NCBI GenBank assembly: GCA_016297585.1
Contig: JAEDGJ010000030.1
Span: forward strand, 1-19,201
Direction: 5' to 3'
Origin: Clostridiaceae bacterium
GTDB taxonomy: Bacteria > Bacillota > Clostridia > Oscillospirales > QAMX01
DNA: 19,201 nucleotides
Below are positions 7,630-15,135 of the stretch, in pieces. A program made the translations under genes and the position numbers. Position 1 is the first letter of the stretch; the number at the start of each line of letters is the position of its first letter. The notes beneath the pieces are model-generated. The model worked only from the letters and a program-made list of their open reading frames with translations, made no database searches and had not been told where the DNA came from.

Positions 7630-8253
7630 CCGCCCGGTTGCGCCCTTTTTCTTTTTCCGCGCGGCGCCGTCCGGGGCATTTTTTTGCTTCTTTGCGGCGT
7701 TTGCGTACTGCGAACCGCGCTTCTCGGCGATGAAGACGAAGTAGCCGTCCTCCTCCGAGACCCGGACGCCGCCGAAGATCGCGGTCAGCTTATTTTGGTA
7801 CCAGTCGCGCCGCTTTGTCACCATCGCGAGCCTCCCGCCGGTCTTCAAGCGGTTGAAGCCCTTCTCGATGAAGCGCTTGGCGACGGAAAAATCCGTGTGA
7901 TACGGGGGATTCGACAGGATCCAGTCGAAATCGTGGTCGTCCATGCCGTCATAGGCGTCGGAGAGCAGCACGCGCGCCGCCGCCGCGCCGTTCGCGTCCG
8001 CGTTTTCCCGCGCCGCCGCCACCGCCCGGGCATCGCAGTCGCACAGTACGACGTTCTCCGCGCCGGCGATGCCCGCCGCGTACACGCCCACAAGCCCGCA
8101 GCCGCAGCCGAGATCGAGCACCTTCTGCCCCGGTTCGAGTGCGACGCGGGAAAGCATCGCGAGCGTCCCCCGGTCGGGCGCGTCCGGCGAAAAAAGCCCC
8201 TCCGTATGGGAAAAGACAAGCCGTCTTCCGTCCAGCGTTACCGTATAGCCCAA
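7621..8253 (-). CDS. class I SAM-dependent methyltransferase, RsmC/TrmN6-like (N-methylase of RNA type)
   Basis: 210 residues with a TTG start. AAGGA lies 9 nt before TTG 8253, and an in-frame stop upstream at 8281-8283 leaves no ATG option. Motif I is VLDLGCGCGLVG (45-56), the acidic end of strand 2 is LCDCDARAV, and motif IV is SNPPYH (114-119), the (N/D)PPY signature of methyltransferases acting on exocyclic amino groups of bases. The short FSHTEGLFSPDAPDRGT opening resembles the single-domain RsmC-like (16S rRNA G1207) or YfiC/TrmN6-like (tRNA A37) proteins. The C-terminus is a Lys/Ala-rich tail (about 185-210) likely to contact RNA. Which base it modifies cannot be told from sequence alone. 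Confidence 0.85.
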   Translation of the reverse strand: MGYTVTLDGRRLVFSHTEGLFSPDAPDRGTLAMLSRVALEPGQKVLDLGCGCGLVGVYAAGIAGAENVVLCDCDARAVAAARENADANGAAAARVLLSDAYDGMDDHDFDWILSNPPYHTDFSVAKRFIEKGFNRLKTGGRLAMVTKRRDWYQNKLTAIFGGVRVSEEDGYFVFIAEKRGSQYANAAKKQKNAPDGAARKKKKGATGRAT

Positions 8254-8282
8254 AAAACTCAGTCCTTCTTTCTTCGTCTCTT

Positions 8283-8311
8283 AGTATATCCGATAAGCGC
8301 GCCGTCCGCAA
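8283..8311 (-). promoter_or_regulatory. sigma-A promoter of the RsmC-like methyltransferase
   Basis: On the minus strand, -35 TTGCGG (8306-8311), a 17-nt spacer and -10 TATACT (8283-8288). The predicted start of transcription is about 20 nt before the TTG start codon, which supports that start. Confidence 0.75.
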
Positions 8312-8355
8312 GGGGGTTTTCGTACTTTTTCACGCTTTTCTTTTCCCGCATTGTA

Positions 8356-8364
8356 TGGTATAAT
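8356..8364 (+). promoter_or_regulatory. extended -10 promoter of the second methyltransferase
   Basis: TGG followed by a perfect TATAAT (8359-8364), an extended -10 element. The -35 region 17 nt upstream is T-rich and poor. It lies between two in-frame ATGs (8351 and 8405), so only 8405 can be the start of the mRNA-encoded protein. Confidence 0.65.
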
Positions 8365-8404
8365 GCGGTATTGTGCATATAAGCTGAAGCGAGGGCTGTT
8401 GTCA

Positions 8405-9559
8405 ATGAAAAAAACCGATCTTCCGAAGCTCCGGGTCTTTCTCTCCGGCATTTCGTCGCGTCTTGCCGAAAACGCCGATTATTTTATCTCCTGCACCGTC
8501 GAATTCCGCTCCGGCGCGAAAACCATGAAGGCCGCGCTGACCTGTCCGGACGGGACGCTTCTCTATACCTTCGGCGCGGAGCGCGGGCCCGTCGACGCCG
8601 CCGGGTTTGCCGACGCCGTGATGCGCGCGGCGCCCGCCTACGACGGGCTGACGCTGACCTACCGCGAGCGCGGCGCGGTCATCCTCATCGAAGCCGACGA
8701 CCGCGGCGTACGCACGAAGCGCACGTCAGGGGAAGCGGGCGAGACCTCCGCGCACGACGCGCATCTGCTGTCCGAGCGCGACTACATCCTGCGCCCGTCG
8801 CAGGCCGCGCCCCTGCTGCGCGCGATCGGGCTTTTGACCGAGGACGGCAAGCTCCGGAACGACAAGATCCGCAAATTCAACCAGATCGACGCGTTTCTGA
8901 CCCGCGTGCGGCCGCTGATCGAGTCGATCGACGCGGAAACCGTCTCGGTGCTCGACTGCGCCTGCGGGAAATCGTATCTGAGCTTCGCGCTGAATTACTT
9001 CATCCGGGACGTGCTGCACCGCAAATGCTTCATCACCGGCGTCGACATCTCGGAGGGCGTCATCCGCGAAAGCCGCCGCATCGCGGACGAGCTCGGCTAC
9101 CGCAACATGGAGTTTTTATGCCGCGACCTGCGCGAATATACGCCGGAGCATCCCTCGCTCGTGCTGTCGCTGCACGCCTGCGATACGGCGACGGATATGG
9201 CGCTGGGGCTCGGCATCCGCTCGGGCGCGCAGGCCATCGCGTGCGTGCCCTGCTGCCACAAGGAGCTGCTCGACTCCTTCCGCGCGCCCGGCGTGGACGC
9301 GTTCACGCGGCACGGCATCCTGCGCGCGCGGCTCTGCGACGTGCTGACGGACGGCCTGCGGGTATTGAAGCTCGAAAGCCTCGGCTATGAGACGAGCGTC
9401 GTCGAATTTGTCTCGCCGGTGGATACGCCGAAGAATCTGCTCATCACCGCACGGAAGACGGGCGGGGAAAATCCGCGGGCGAAGAAGGAATACGACGACA
9501 TGTGCGCCGCGATGGGCGTTTTCCCGGCCATCGAGCAGTATTCCATGTGTCTAAACTGA
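8405..9559 (+). CDS. SAM-dependent methyltransferase, Methyltransf_32 (METTL25/RRNAD1)-like
   Basis: 384 residues starting MKKTDLPKLRVFLSG; GAGGG lies 9 nt upstream. The N-terminal 150 residues form an unassigned alpha/beta region, followed by KIRKFNQIDAFLTRV, a typical lead-in to the catalytic domain. Motif I is VLDCACGKSYLSFAL (182-196), strand 2 ends in GVDIS (212-216), and motif IV-like LSLHACDTATD (254-264) is characteristic of the Methyltransf_32 family. VPCCHKE (281-287) is a conserved-looking Cys/His patch, also usual in this group. These are typically annotated only as methyltransferase-domain proteins; the bacterial substrate is not known to me, though an RNA or protein target is likely. 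The divergent neighbour is also a methyltransferase, but of a different family. Confidence 0.82.
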   Translation: MKKTDLPKLRVFLSGISSRLAENADYFISCTVEFRSGAKTMKAALTCPDGTLLYTFGAERGPVDAAGFADAVMRAAPAYDGLTLTYRERGAVILIEADDRGVRTKRTSGEAGETSAHDAHLLSERDYILRPSQAAPLLRAIGLLTEDGKLRNDKIRKFNQIDAFLTRVRPLIESIDAETVSVLDCACGKSYLSFALNYFIRDVLHRKCFITGVDISEGVIRESRRIADELGYRNMEFLCRDLREYTPEHPSLVLSLHACDTATDMALGLGIRSGAQAIACVPCCHKELLDSFRAPGVDAFTRHGILRARLCDVLTDGLRVLKLESLGYETSVVEFVSPVDTPKNLLITARKTGGENPRAKKEYDDMCAAMGVFPAIEQYSMCLN

Positions 9560-9599
9560 AAACATTCGCCGGATTCGCGCAGAAACTTAAAACTTCCTC

Positions 9600-9628
9600 T
9601 TGAAAAAAAAACAGCAATCGGGTATAAT
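9600..9628 (+). promoter_or_regulatory. sigma-A promoter of the parvulin foldase gene
   Basis: -35 TTGAAA (9600-9605), a 17-nt spacer rich in A, and a perfect -10 TATAAT (9623-9628). Transcription would start near 9635, leaving a leader of roughly 150 nt before ATG 9783. Confidence 0.87.
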
Positions 9629-9636
9629 GTCTCCTG

Positions 9637-9682
9637 TGCCGTTTCCTCTTTTTTCGTCAGAGGGAAAGAAAGCGGCATTTTT
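9637..9682 (+). terminator. terminator-like hairpin inside the leader of the parvulin gene
   Basis: TGCCG (9637-9641) pairs with CGGCA (9673-9677). Inside it, TTTCCTCT pairs with AGAGGGAAA with one bulge, and TTTTT follows at 9678-9682. It begins almost at the predicted transcript start, so it could act as an attenuator. A later CGGCAC (9743-9748) can also pair with GTGCCG (9636-9641), offering an alternative fold. Confidence 0.5.
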
Positions 9683-9782
9683 GCGTGAGCGTATTCCGTG
9701 CGCTGGCGCAATTTTCTGCGTGAGCCCCGCGCAGTCCGCTGCCGGCACAGCGCAAATATAATAGGAAAAGGACGGATGCATC

Positions 9783-11297
9783 ATGGGCCAGGCCAACAAC
9801 AAGCCTGCGCAGTCTTCCACCAACAAGCACCAAGCCGCACGCGCCGCGGCCAAGAAGGCGAAGACCAAAAAAATTCTCATTACGGTCGCCGTCGTTCTCG
9901 CCGCCGTGCTCATCATCACGCCTCTCGCGCTCTTTGCCAACGGTTCCGTTTACCGTCTCGCCAATGCGGCCACCGTCGGCGATATCAAGTTCTCCGTCGC
10001 CGAATACAACTATTTCTACCAGACCTCCTTTGTCAACACCTACAACAATTTCTACAATACCTACGGCGAATATGCCTCCCAACTCCTCGATCCCGATACG
10101 CCCCTCGACGAGCAGACCTATTCGGACGGCGTCACCTGGGCGGATCATTTCCGGGATGCCGCTCTGTCCGACATGCAGGAAGTCGCGATGCTCTATTCGG
10201 AAGCCCGGGCGGCCGGTTTTGCGCTGAGCGACGAGCAGCAGGCGGATCTTGACAGCCTGATCTCCTCCGTCACCGATACCGCGTCCGCTTACGGCTACTC
10301 CACCGCCGGGTATCTGTCCTCCGTCTACGGCAGCGGCATGACCGAAAAGCTCTTCCGCCGCTGCGTCACGATGGCCTACACCGCGCAGGCGTACTCCGGG
10401 ACCATCCTTGACGGCATGACCTACGCCGCGGACGAGCTGCAGGCGCGCTACGACGCCGATCCGAAGCAGTATGACACCGTCTCCTTCCATCTGTTCCTCG
10501 TCCCGTCCGTCGTGACCGAGGACGGCTCCGAAGAGGACGCGATGGCCGCCGCGAAGGTCAACGCCGACGAGATGGCGGCAAACGTCACGGATACCGCGTC
10601 GTTCGCCGAATACGTCCGGAAGCTCTGCTCCGAGGACGACCTCGACAGCTATGCGGACGACGCCGCGACGATCCAGCACTACGTCAAGTACTCCGTCGTT
10701 TCGAGCTATGAGTTCGGCGACTGGCTCTTCGATTCCGCCCGCGCGGCCGGCGACACCTATGTTGCGGAAGCGTCCGGCGGCTATCAGGTCGTCATGTTCC
10801 TCGACCGTGAGGACACGCATTACAACGTCGTCAACGTCCGCCACATCCTGATCATGCCGGAAACCGACGAGGAGACCGGAGCGGCGACCGACGAGACCTG
10901 GGCCGCCGCCGAGGAGAAGGCCAATCAGCTCCTCGCCGACTGGAAGGCCGGAGAGGCGACCGAGGCATCCTTCGCGGCGCTCGTCGCGGACAACTCCGCC
11001 GACAGCGGCAGCACCTCGAACGGCGGTCTCTACGAGGGCATCTACAAGGGCCAGATGGTCACGCCCTTCAACGACTGGTGCTTCGACGAAGCCCGCGTTC
11101 CGGGCGACGCCGGCGTCATCAAGACCTCCTACGGCTACCATGTCATGTACTTTGTCGGCGAAGGCGGCGAATACTGGACCGAAACGCTGACCACCGAGCT
11201 GCAGAACGAAGAATACAGCGCCTGGGAAGCGGAGAAGCTCGCGCTGTACCCGATCACGACGAATGCCTCCGGCCTGCGCATGGGCCGTCATTCCTGA
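9783..11297 (+). CDS. membrane-anchored peptidyl-prolyl isomerase, parvulin (PpiC/PrsA-like)
   Basis: 504 residues. A basic, Ala/Lys-rich cytoplasmic head (1-30) precedes one hydrophobic span (about 30-52), with no lipobox, so it should be anchored by an uncleaved helix with the bulk outside. Residues about 120-220 are SurA_N/chaperone-like helices. A parvulin domain runs from about 347 to 460: NVRHILIMPE opens it, FAALVADNSADSGS and GGLYEGIYKGQMVTPFNDW form the core, and KTSYGYHVMYFVG closes it. Residues about 229-342 (SFHLFLVPS ... SGGYQVVMFLD) have the outline of a degenerate first parvulin domain. The role is folding of secreted proteins. AAAAGGA lies about 10 nt upstream. It is followed by a strong terminator and then a surface leucine-rich-repeat lipoprotein that may be a client. 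Confidence 0.88.
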   Translation: MGQANNKPAQSSTNKHQAARAAAKKAKTKKILITVAVVLAAVLIITPLALFANGSVYRLANAATVGDIKFSVAEYNYFYQTSFVNTYNNFYNTYGEYASQLLDPDTPLDEQTYSDGVTWADHFRDAALSDMQEVAMLYSEARAAGFALSDEQQADLDSLISSVTDTASAYGYSTAGYLSSVYGSGMTEKLFRRCVTMAYTAQAYSGTILDGMTYAADELQARYDADPKQYDTVSFHLFLVPSVVTEDGSEEDAMAAAKVNADEMAANVTDTASFAEYVRKLCSEDDLDSYADDAATIQHYVKYSVVSSYEFGDWLFDSARAAGDTYVAEASGGYQVVMFLDREDTHYNVVNVRHILIMPETDEETGAATDETWAAAEEKANQLLADWKAGEATEASFAALVADNSADSGSTSNGGLYEGIYKGQMVTPFNDWCFDEARVPGDAGVIKTSYGYHVMYFVGEGGEYWTETLTTELQNEEYSAWEAEKLALYPITTNASGLRMGRHS

Positions 11298-11314
11298 CCG
11301 AAATAACAAACACC

Positions 11315-11347
11315 GGGGACACGGGGCTTTGCCGTGTCCCCTTTTCT
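11315..11347 (+). terminator. intrinsic terminator between the foldase and leucine-rich-repeat genes
   Basis: A 10-bp perfect stem GGGGACACGG / CCGTGTCCCC with loop GGCTTTG, followed by TTTTCT. Only about 32 nt remain before the next ATG (11380), too few to hold a full promoter plus ribosome binding site. Confidence 0.9.
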
Positions 11348-11379
11348 AAAGATGCCGTGAAAGGAGCCTTTTTACGATC

Positions 11380-13368
11380 ATGGGCAAAAAAATCACCGCG
11401 CTGTTTGTCTCCCTTGCCATGCTCTGCATCCTCTTTGCGGGCTGTGCCGCCGAAGCGCCCGCCGCGGATCCCACCGTGCTCGAAAGCGCGTCGGAGGGCG
11501 ATTATGAATACGACGTCTATGAAAACGGCGTCACCGTCACGAAATACGGCGGTACGGAAACCGAAGTGGTCATCCCCGCCTCTCTCGGCGGCAAAGCCGT
11601 CACCGCGATCGGCGAAAAAGCGTTCTTCTCCAACACCGCGCTGACCTCGGTCACACTGCCGGAGGGGCTTTTGTCCGTCGGCACGCAGGCGTTCGCGGGC
11701 TGCACCTCCCTGAACACGGTCATCATGCCCGCCACCGTCACCTCCGTCGGCCTGTACGCGTTCTCGGGCACCGTCTGGTATGAGTATCAGGAGGGCGAGT
11801 TCATCGTCGCGGGCGACAACGTGCTCATCAAGTACAACGGCGACGCCGCCGACGTCACGGTCCCTTCCTCGGTCAAGCACCTCTCCTGCGCCTTCGCGGA
11901 CAACGAGACTGTGCAGACCGTCACGCTGCCGCGCGGGCTGGACGCCGTCGGCGAGGGCGCGTTTTATAACTGCACCGCGCTCGTCTCCGTTTCCATCCCC
12001 TCCTCCGTCACCGCCATCGGCCGGTACGCCTTCTACGGCTGCGAAAAGCTGTCCGCCGCGGTGCTGCCCTCGAAGGTCTCCCGCATCGGCGAATACGCCT
12101 TCTCCGGCTGCGCTTCGCTGACCTCTGCCTCGCTGCCCGCCTCCGCGCTCACGCTCGGAGAGGGGCTGTTCCACGGCTGCACGGCGCTTTCGTCCGTGAC
12201 GCTGCCGAAAAAGCTCGCGTCCATCCCGGCCTATGCCTTTGCCGGCTGCACCTCCCTTACGTCGCTCGACATCCCGGCCTCCGTCACGTCCGTCGGCGAC
12301 AGCGCCTTCTACGGCTGCACGGGACTTACCTACTTTAAGGTGCCCGACACCGTCACCTCGCTCGGCGAAGGGGTCTTTGCCGGCTGCACCGCTCTTGCGA
12401 GCATCGGCCTGCCCGCGTCCCTGACCGCGATCCCCGCCAATCTGTTCTACGGCTGCACGGCGCTTGCCGACTACACCGTTCCCGCTTCCATTACCGAGAT
12501 CGGCGGCGGTGCGTTCTACGGCTGCGATTCTCTGAAAACCGTGACACTGCCCGAGGGACTGACGAAAATCGACGAATATGCCTTCTCCGCCTGCACCGCG
12601 CTGCGGGAGATCGCACTGCCCGAGAGCCTGACCGAGATCGGCGACAGCGCGTTTTATAACTGCGAATCCCTCGTCGGCGTCACCATCCCCGCGTCCGTCG
12701 TGCGCATCGGCGAGAACGCCTTCTGCAACTGCAAGAGCCTTGCCGCCTTCGAGCTGCCCGCCACCGTGCAGGAGATCGGCGCGTACATGCTGTCCGGCTG
12801 CACGGGACTGGCCGGGTTTACGCTGCCCGAGAGTATAACGGTGCTCCCGGAGGCCTTCTTCTACGGCTGCACCTCCCTGTCCTCCGTCACGCTGCCCGGG
12901 AGCCTGACCGAAGTCGGCGCGGGCGCGTTCTACGGCTGCGAGTCTCTGACGGCGCTCGACATTCCGGACAGCGTCTCGTCCATCGGCGACGCGGCGTTCT
13001 CCAAATCGGGGCTTGTCTCCATCGCGATCCCCGCGTCGGCGTCCGAGGTGCCGTCCAACGCGTTCTTTGAGTGCGCGTCGCTTGCCTCCGTCACGTTCCA
13101 CGACGGCGTGACGTCCGTCGGCAGCCAGGCGTTCTATAACTGCGGCGCGCTGACGGCGCTCGAGCTGCCGGAAGGGCTCTCCGTCATCGGCGCAAACGCC
13201 TTTTCCTCCTGCGATCTGCTGACCTCGGTTGCGCTGCCGGAAAGCCTGACCGAAATCGACGACGCCGCGTTTGCACAGATCGACGGCATCTCGTTTGAGG
13301 TCTATCCCGGAAGCGAAGGACTTGCATACTGCACCCGCAATGCGCTTGCTCACACCGTGATCTCATAA
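11380..13368 (+). CDS. BspA-like leucine-rich-repeat (LRR_5) surface lipoprotein
   Basis: 662 residues. The signal MGKKITALFVSLAMLCILFAGC ends in a lipobox with Cys22. After a short acidic segment, about 23 repeats of roughly 23 residues follow the pattern AF-x-x-C-x-x-L-x-x-x-x-[LI]-P-x-x-[LV]-x-x-[IV]-G, typical of LRR_5 (Treponema/BspA type). Examples are AFAGCTSLNTVIMPATVTSV and AFYGCESLTALDIPDSVSSI. One repeat near 130-170 is interrupted by GEFIVAGDNVLIKYNG, an insert seen in many BspA-like proteins. It probably binds host or microbial ligands on the cell surface; no target can be named. AAGGAG lies 13 nt before the ATG, a rather long spacing. Transcription likely depends on read-through of the terminator just upstream. 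A terminator at 13387 follows. Confidence 0.9.
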   Translation: MGKKITALFVSLAMLCILFAGCAAEAPAADPTVLESASEGDYEYDVYENGVTVTKYGGTETEVVIPASLGGKAVTAIGEKAFFSNTALTSVTLPEGLLSVGTQAFAGCTSLNTVIMPATVTSVGLYAFSGTVWYEYQEGEFIVAGDNVLIKYNGDAADVTVPSSVKHLSCAFADNETVQTVTLPRGLDAVGEGAFYNCTALVSVSIPSSVTAIGRYAFYGCEKLSAAVLPSKVSRIGEYAFSGCASLTSASLPASALTLGEGLFHGCTALSSVTLPKKLASIPAYAFAGCTSLTSLDIPASVTSVGDSAFYGCTGLTYFKVPDTVTSLGEGVFAGCTALASIGLPASLTAIPANLFYGCTALADYTVPASITEIGGGAFYGCDSLKTVTLPEGLTKIDEYAFSACTALREIALPESLTEIGDSAFYNCESLVGVTIPASVVRIGENAFCNCKSLAAFELPATVQEIGAYMLSGCTGLAGFTLPESITVLPEAFFYGCTSLSSVTLPGSLTEVGAGAFYGCESLTALDIPDSVSSIGDAAFSKSGLVSIAIPASASEVPSNAFFECASLASVTFHDGVTSVGSQAFYNCGALTALELPEGLSVIGANAFSSCDLLTSVALPESLTEIDDAAFAQIDGISFEVYPGSEGLAYCTRNALAHTVIS

Positions 13369-13386
13369 GCTTCCCGCATCCGTTTT

Positions 13387-13426
13387 CCGGACAGCGTGCT
13401 TTTTCCGGCAGGCTGTCCGGTTTTTT
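13387..13426 (+). terminator. intrinsic terminator after the leucine-rich-repeat gene
   Basis: CCGGACAGC (13387-13395) pairs with GCTGTCCGG (13412-13420), followed by six T's. It isolates the downstream riboswitch operon from upstream transcription. Confidence 0.92.
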
Positions 13427-13465
13427 GCACTTTCGCTTTGAAAACATACACATCCGGCTTTTTCC

Positions 13466-13494
13466 TTGACAAAACCGGCAGCATATGGTATATT
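13466..13494 (+). promoter_or_regulatory. consensus sigma-A promoter of the corrinoid-capture operon
   Basis: A perfect -35 TTGACA (13466-13471), a 17-nt spacer and -10 TATATT (13489-13494) with TG one base upstream. This is the best promoter in the window. Transcription would start near 13501, giving a leader of about 340 nt. Confidence 0.9.
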
Positions 13495-13518
13495 GTACGC
13501 GACAACCGAAAATGAGAA

Positions 13519-13637
13519 TCGCTTCTCGCCGCCGCGCGCGGTCTGCGGAAAGGGTGAGATACCCACGAGTCGGTCACTGGGAGGCATTTTTCGCCGTTTC
13601 CGGGCGAAAAATGCCGGGTCAGATACGCAGGAAGCGA
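13519..13637 (+). ncRNA. cobalamin-riboswitch-like aptamer (variant)
   Basis: TCGCTTC (13519-13525) pairs with GAAGCGA (13631-13637), and the adjoining CTGCG (13543-13547) pairs with CGCAG (13626-13630), closing a multi-helix domain. Inside are GGAAA, a GGGT-GAGAT-ACCC hairpin (13552-13564) like the P5 loop of cobalamin aptamers, then GAGTCGGTCACTGGGAGGC. A perfect 13-bp hairpin follows at 13583-13615, then GGGTCAGATACGCAG. In the classical element the corresponding parts are GGGAA, GGUGAAAAUCC, CACUG...GGGAAGGC and GAGUCAGGAGACCUGC. The B12 box is shortened here, so this is a divergent member or a relative. The downstream transcobalamin-like and ECF genes support the assignment. A local hairpin GAGAA-TCGC-TTCTC (13514-13527) would compete with the closing stem. 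TPP and FMN elements were considered and fit worse. Confidence 0.6.
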
Positions 13638-13690
13638 CAGCGTTTTTTGCCGGAACCGAAAAATGCTCCTTTTGCTCAGGATGCCGCCGT

Positions 13691-13726
13691 CCGTGCCCCC
13701 TTTTTTGCGAAAAAACCGGGACACGG
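13691..13726 (+). other. accessory leader hairpin between aptamer and terminator
   Basis: CCGTG (13691-13695) pairs with CACGG (13722-13726). Inside it CCC pairs with GGG, and T6 (13701-13706) pairs with A6 (13710-13715). It ends two nt before the terminator stem. It may be part of the expression platform; its role is unknown. Confidence 0.5.
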
Positions 13727-13728
13727 TC

Positions 13729-13791
13729 TGACACCCTGTCCGTCAGTGAGCTTTTTTCCCCGGGTTCACTGCGGCAGGGTGTCAATTTTTA
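13729..13791 (+). terminator. riboswitch expression platform: leader intrinsic terminator
   Basis: TGACACCCTG (13729-13738) pairs with CAGGGTGTCA (13775-13784). CCG pairs with CGG and CAGTGA with TCACTG further in, giving about 19 bp, followed by ATTTTTAT. It lies 53 nt upstream of the first gene of the operon and after the aptamer, as expected for a ligand-controlled transcription-off switch. Confidence 0.9.
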
Positions 13792-13843
13792 TGCCGGACG
13801 GGGAAACGCCCGGCAGTACATCTTGAACGGAGGTATATGCTCT

Positions 13844-15109
13844 ATGAAACGCAAATTTCTTGCCATGCTCCTCGTGCTGGCTCTGTGCCTGGTCCCGACG
13901 GCGATGGCGGCCGACGAGCTCCTGGTCATGCCGATCAGCGCGAACTCCGCCCGCGTCTTTGTCACGATCGCGGACGCCGGGTCATTCGTACTGGTCGAGC
14001 ATCCCGTCATCGTCTCCGATGTCGACGGCGACGGCGTCCTGACGATCTGCGACGCGCTCGCCGCGGTGCATGACGACGCCTTTGAGGGCGGCGCCAAGGC
14101 CGGCTTTGCCTATGCCGAGACCGAATACGGCCTCTCCCTGACGAAGCTGTGGGGCGTCGAGAACGGCGGCAGCTACGGCTACTATATCAATGACGCCTCT
14201 GCCTTCTCCCTCGGCGACGAGATCCACGCGGACGACCGCATCTACGCCTACACCTACGCCGATCTGACCGCCTGGTCCGACGCGTATACCTATTTTGACA
14301 CCGTCGCCGCGTCCGTCGAGGCGGGCAGCGACCTGACCCTGACGCTGACCGTGCTCGGCTACGACGCCGACTGGAACCTCGTCGCAAGCCCCTTCGAGGG
14401 CGCCGTCATCACCGTCAACGGGGAAGCGACCGATGTCGTGACCGATAAGGACGGCCGCGCGGTCCTGACCTTTGCGGATGCCGACAGCTTTGTCGTCAGC
14501 GCCGCGTCCGAGACTTCCGTCATCGTCCCGCCGGTCTGCATCGTCGAAGTGACGGCCGCCGCCGAGAAACCCGCAGCAGACGCGCCCGCCTTTGAGGATG
14601 TCGCGGACAGCGACTGGTTCAGCACCGCCGTCAAGACCGCCGCGGAAGCGGGTCTCGTCGTCGGCAAGGGCAACCGTTTTGATCCGGAAGCGAACATGAC
14701 CGTCGCCGAGTACCTGACCATCATCTACCGCATGGGCGAGAGCGAGGGCCTGTATGAGGGCCGCGAGACCACCGGCGCGAACTGGCAGGACGGCGCGAAG
14801 TACGCCGCGGAGACCCTCGGCATTACGATTTCGGACTACAACGCCGCCATTCTCCGCGAAGAGATGGCCGGCATCACCGCCGCGTACCTGAAGGCGCTCG
14901 CGGGCGGCGAGGAATTTGTCACCGTCGAACCGATCGACTTCTCCGACATCGCGGACAGCGCTTATGCGGAATCCATCGTCTTCATGCAGAGCATCGGCGC
15001 GATCGGCGGCTATAACGACGGCACCTTCCGTCCGACGAACACCATCCGCCGCTGCGAGGTCGCGCAGGTCGTCTGCAATATGATGACGAACGTCGAGATC
15101 GCCGGCTAA
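13844..15109 (+). CDS. exported DUF4430 (transcobalamin C-terminal-like) protein with Ig-like and SLH domains
   Basis: 421 residues. A signal peptide MKRKFLAMLLVLALCLVPTAMA precedes the mature protein. Residues about 35-140 look like DUF4430, the family related to the beta domain of intrinsic factor and transcobalamin: VDGDGVLTICDALAAVHDDA, YGLSLTKLWGV, then SYGYYIND and LGDEIHADDRIYAYTY. Residues about 150-236 form an Ig-like beta domain (DLTLTLTVLGYDADW, VTDKDGRAVLTF). From about 248 there are three SLH-type modules, two clear (FEDVADSDWFSTAV; FSDIADSAYAESIVFM then GGYNDGTFRPTNTIRR) and a divergent middle one; these bind the secondary wall polymer. GGAGG lies 10 nt before the ATG. It is the first gene after the riboswitch. 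I infer it supplies one half of a corrinoid-binding pair with the next gene; binding itself is not shown by sequence. Confidence 0.82.
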   Translation: MKRKFLAMLLVLALCLVPTAMAADELLVMPISANSARVFVTIADAGSFVLVEHPVIVSDVDGDGVLTICDALAAVHDDAFEGGAKAGFAYAETEYGLSLTKLWGVENGGSYGYYINDASAFSLGDEIHADDRIYAYTYADLTAWSDAYTYFDTVAASVEAGSDLTLTLTVLGYDADWNLVASPFEGAVITVNGEATDVVTDKDGRAVLTFADADSFVVSAASETSVIVPPVCIVEVTAAAEKPAADAPAFEDVADSDWFSTAVKTAAEAGLVVGKGNRFDPEANMTVAEYLTIIYRMGESEGLYEGRETTGANWQDGAKYAAETLGITISDYNAAILREEMAGITAAYLKALAGGEEFVTVEPIDFSDIADSAYAESIVFMQSIGAIGGYNDGTFRPTNTIRRCEVAQVVCNMMTNVEIAG

Positions 15110-15135
15110 ACGGCACTCACGGTTGAATAGACCGC

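Noticed and set aside
8351..8404. ATG 8351 as the start of the Methyltransf_32-like gene
   Set aside because: It lies upstream of the TATAAT at 8359-8364, so it would not be on the mRNA from that promoter; ATG 8405 has GAGGG at proper spacing.
9657..11309. A 550-codon open frame antisense to the parvulin gene
   Set aside because: The plus strand carries a clear signal anchor and parvulin domain with promoter and ribosome binding site; the antisense reading has no recognisable domain.
11600..13260. Tandem DNA repeat or CRISPR-like array suggested by recurrent TTCTACGGCTGC-like words
   Set aside because: The words recur at about 69 nt because they encode the AFYGC part of a 23-residue protein repeat; the units vary in sequence and stay in frame.
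11254..13353. A 699-codon open frame antisense to the leucine-rich-repeat gene
   Set aside because: It is a low-complexity Gly/Arg-rich shadow created by the high GC and the repeats on the plus strand; it has no family motif.
13551..13637. TPP or FMN riboswitch
   Set aside because: GGGTGAGATACCC superficially recalls both, but CTGAGA and ACCTGATC of the TPP element and the second half of the FMN element are missing. The gene context points to corrinoids.
13466..13843. An N-terminal extension of the DUF4430 gene by 126 codons
   Set aside because: It would cover the promoter, the aptamer-like fold and the leader terminator. ATG 13844 has a good GGAGG and begins a standard signal peptide.
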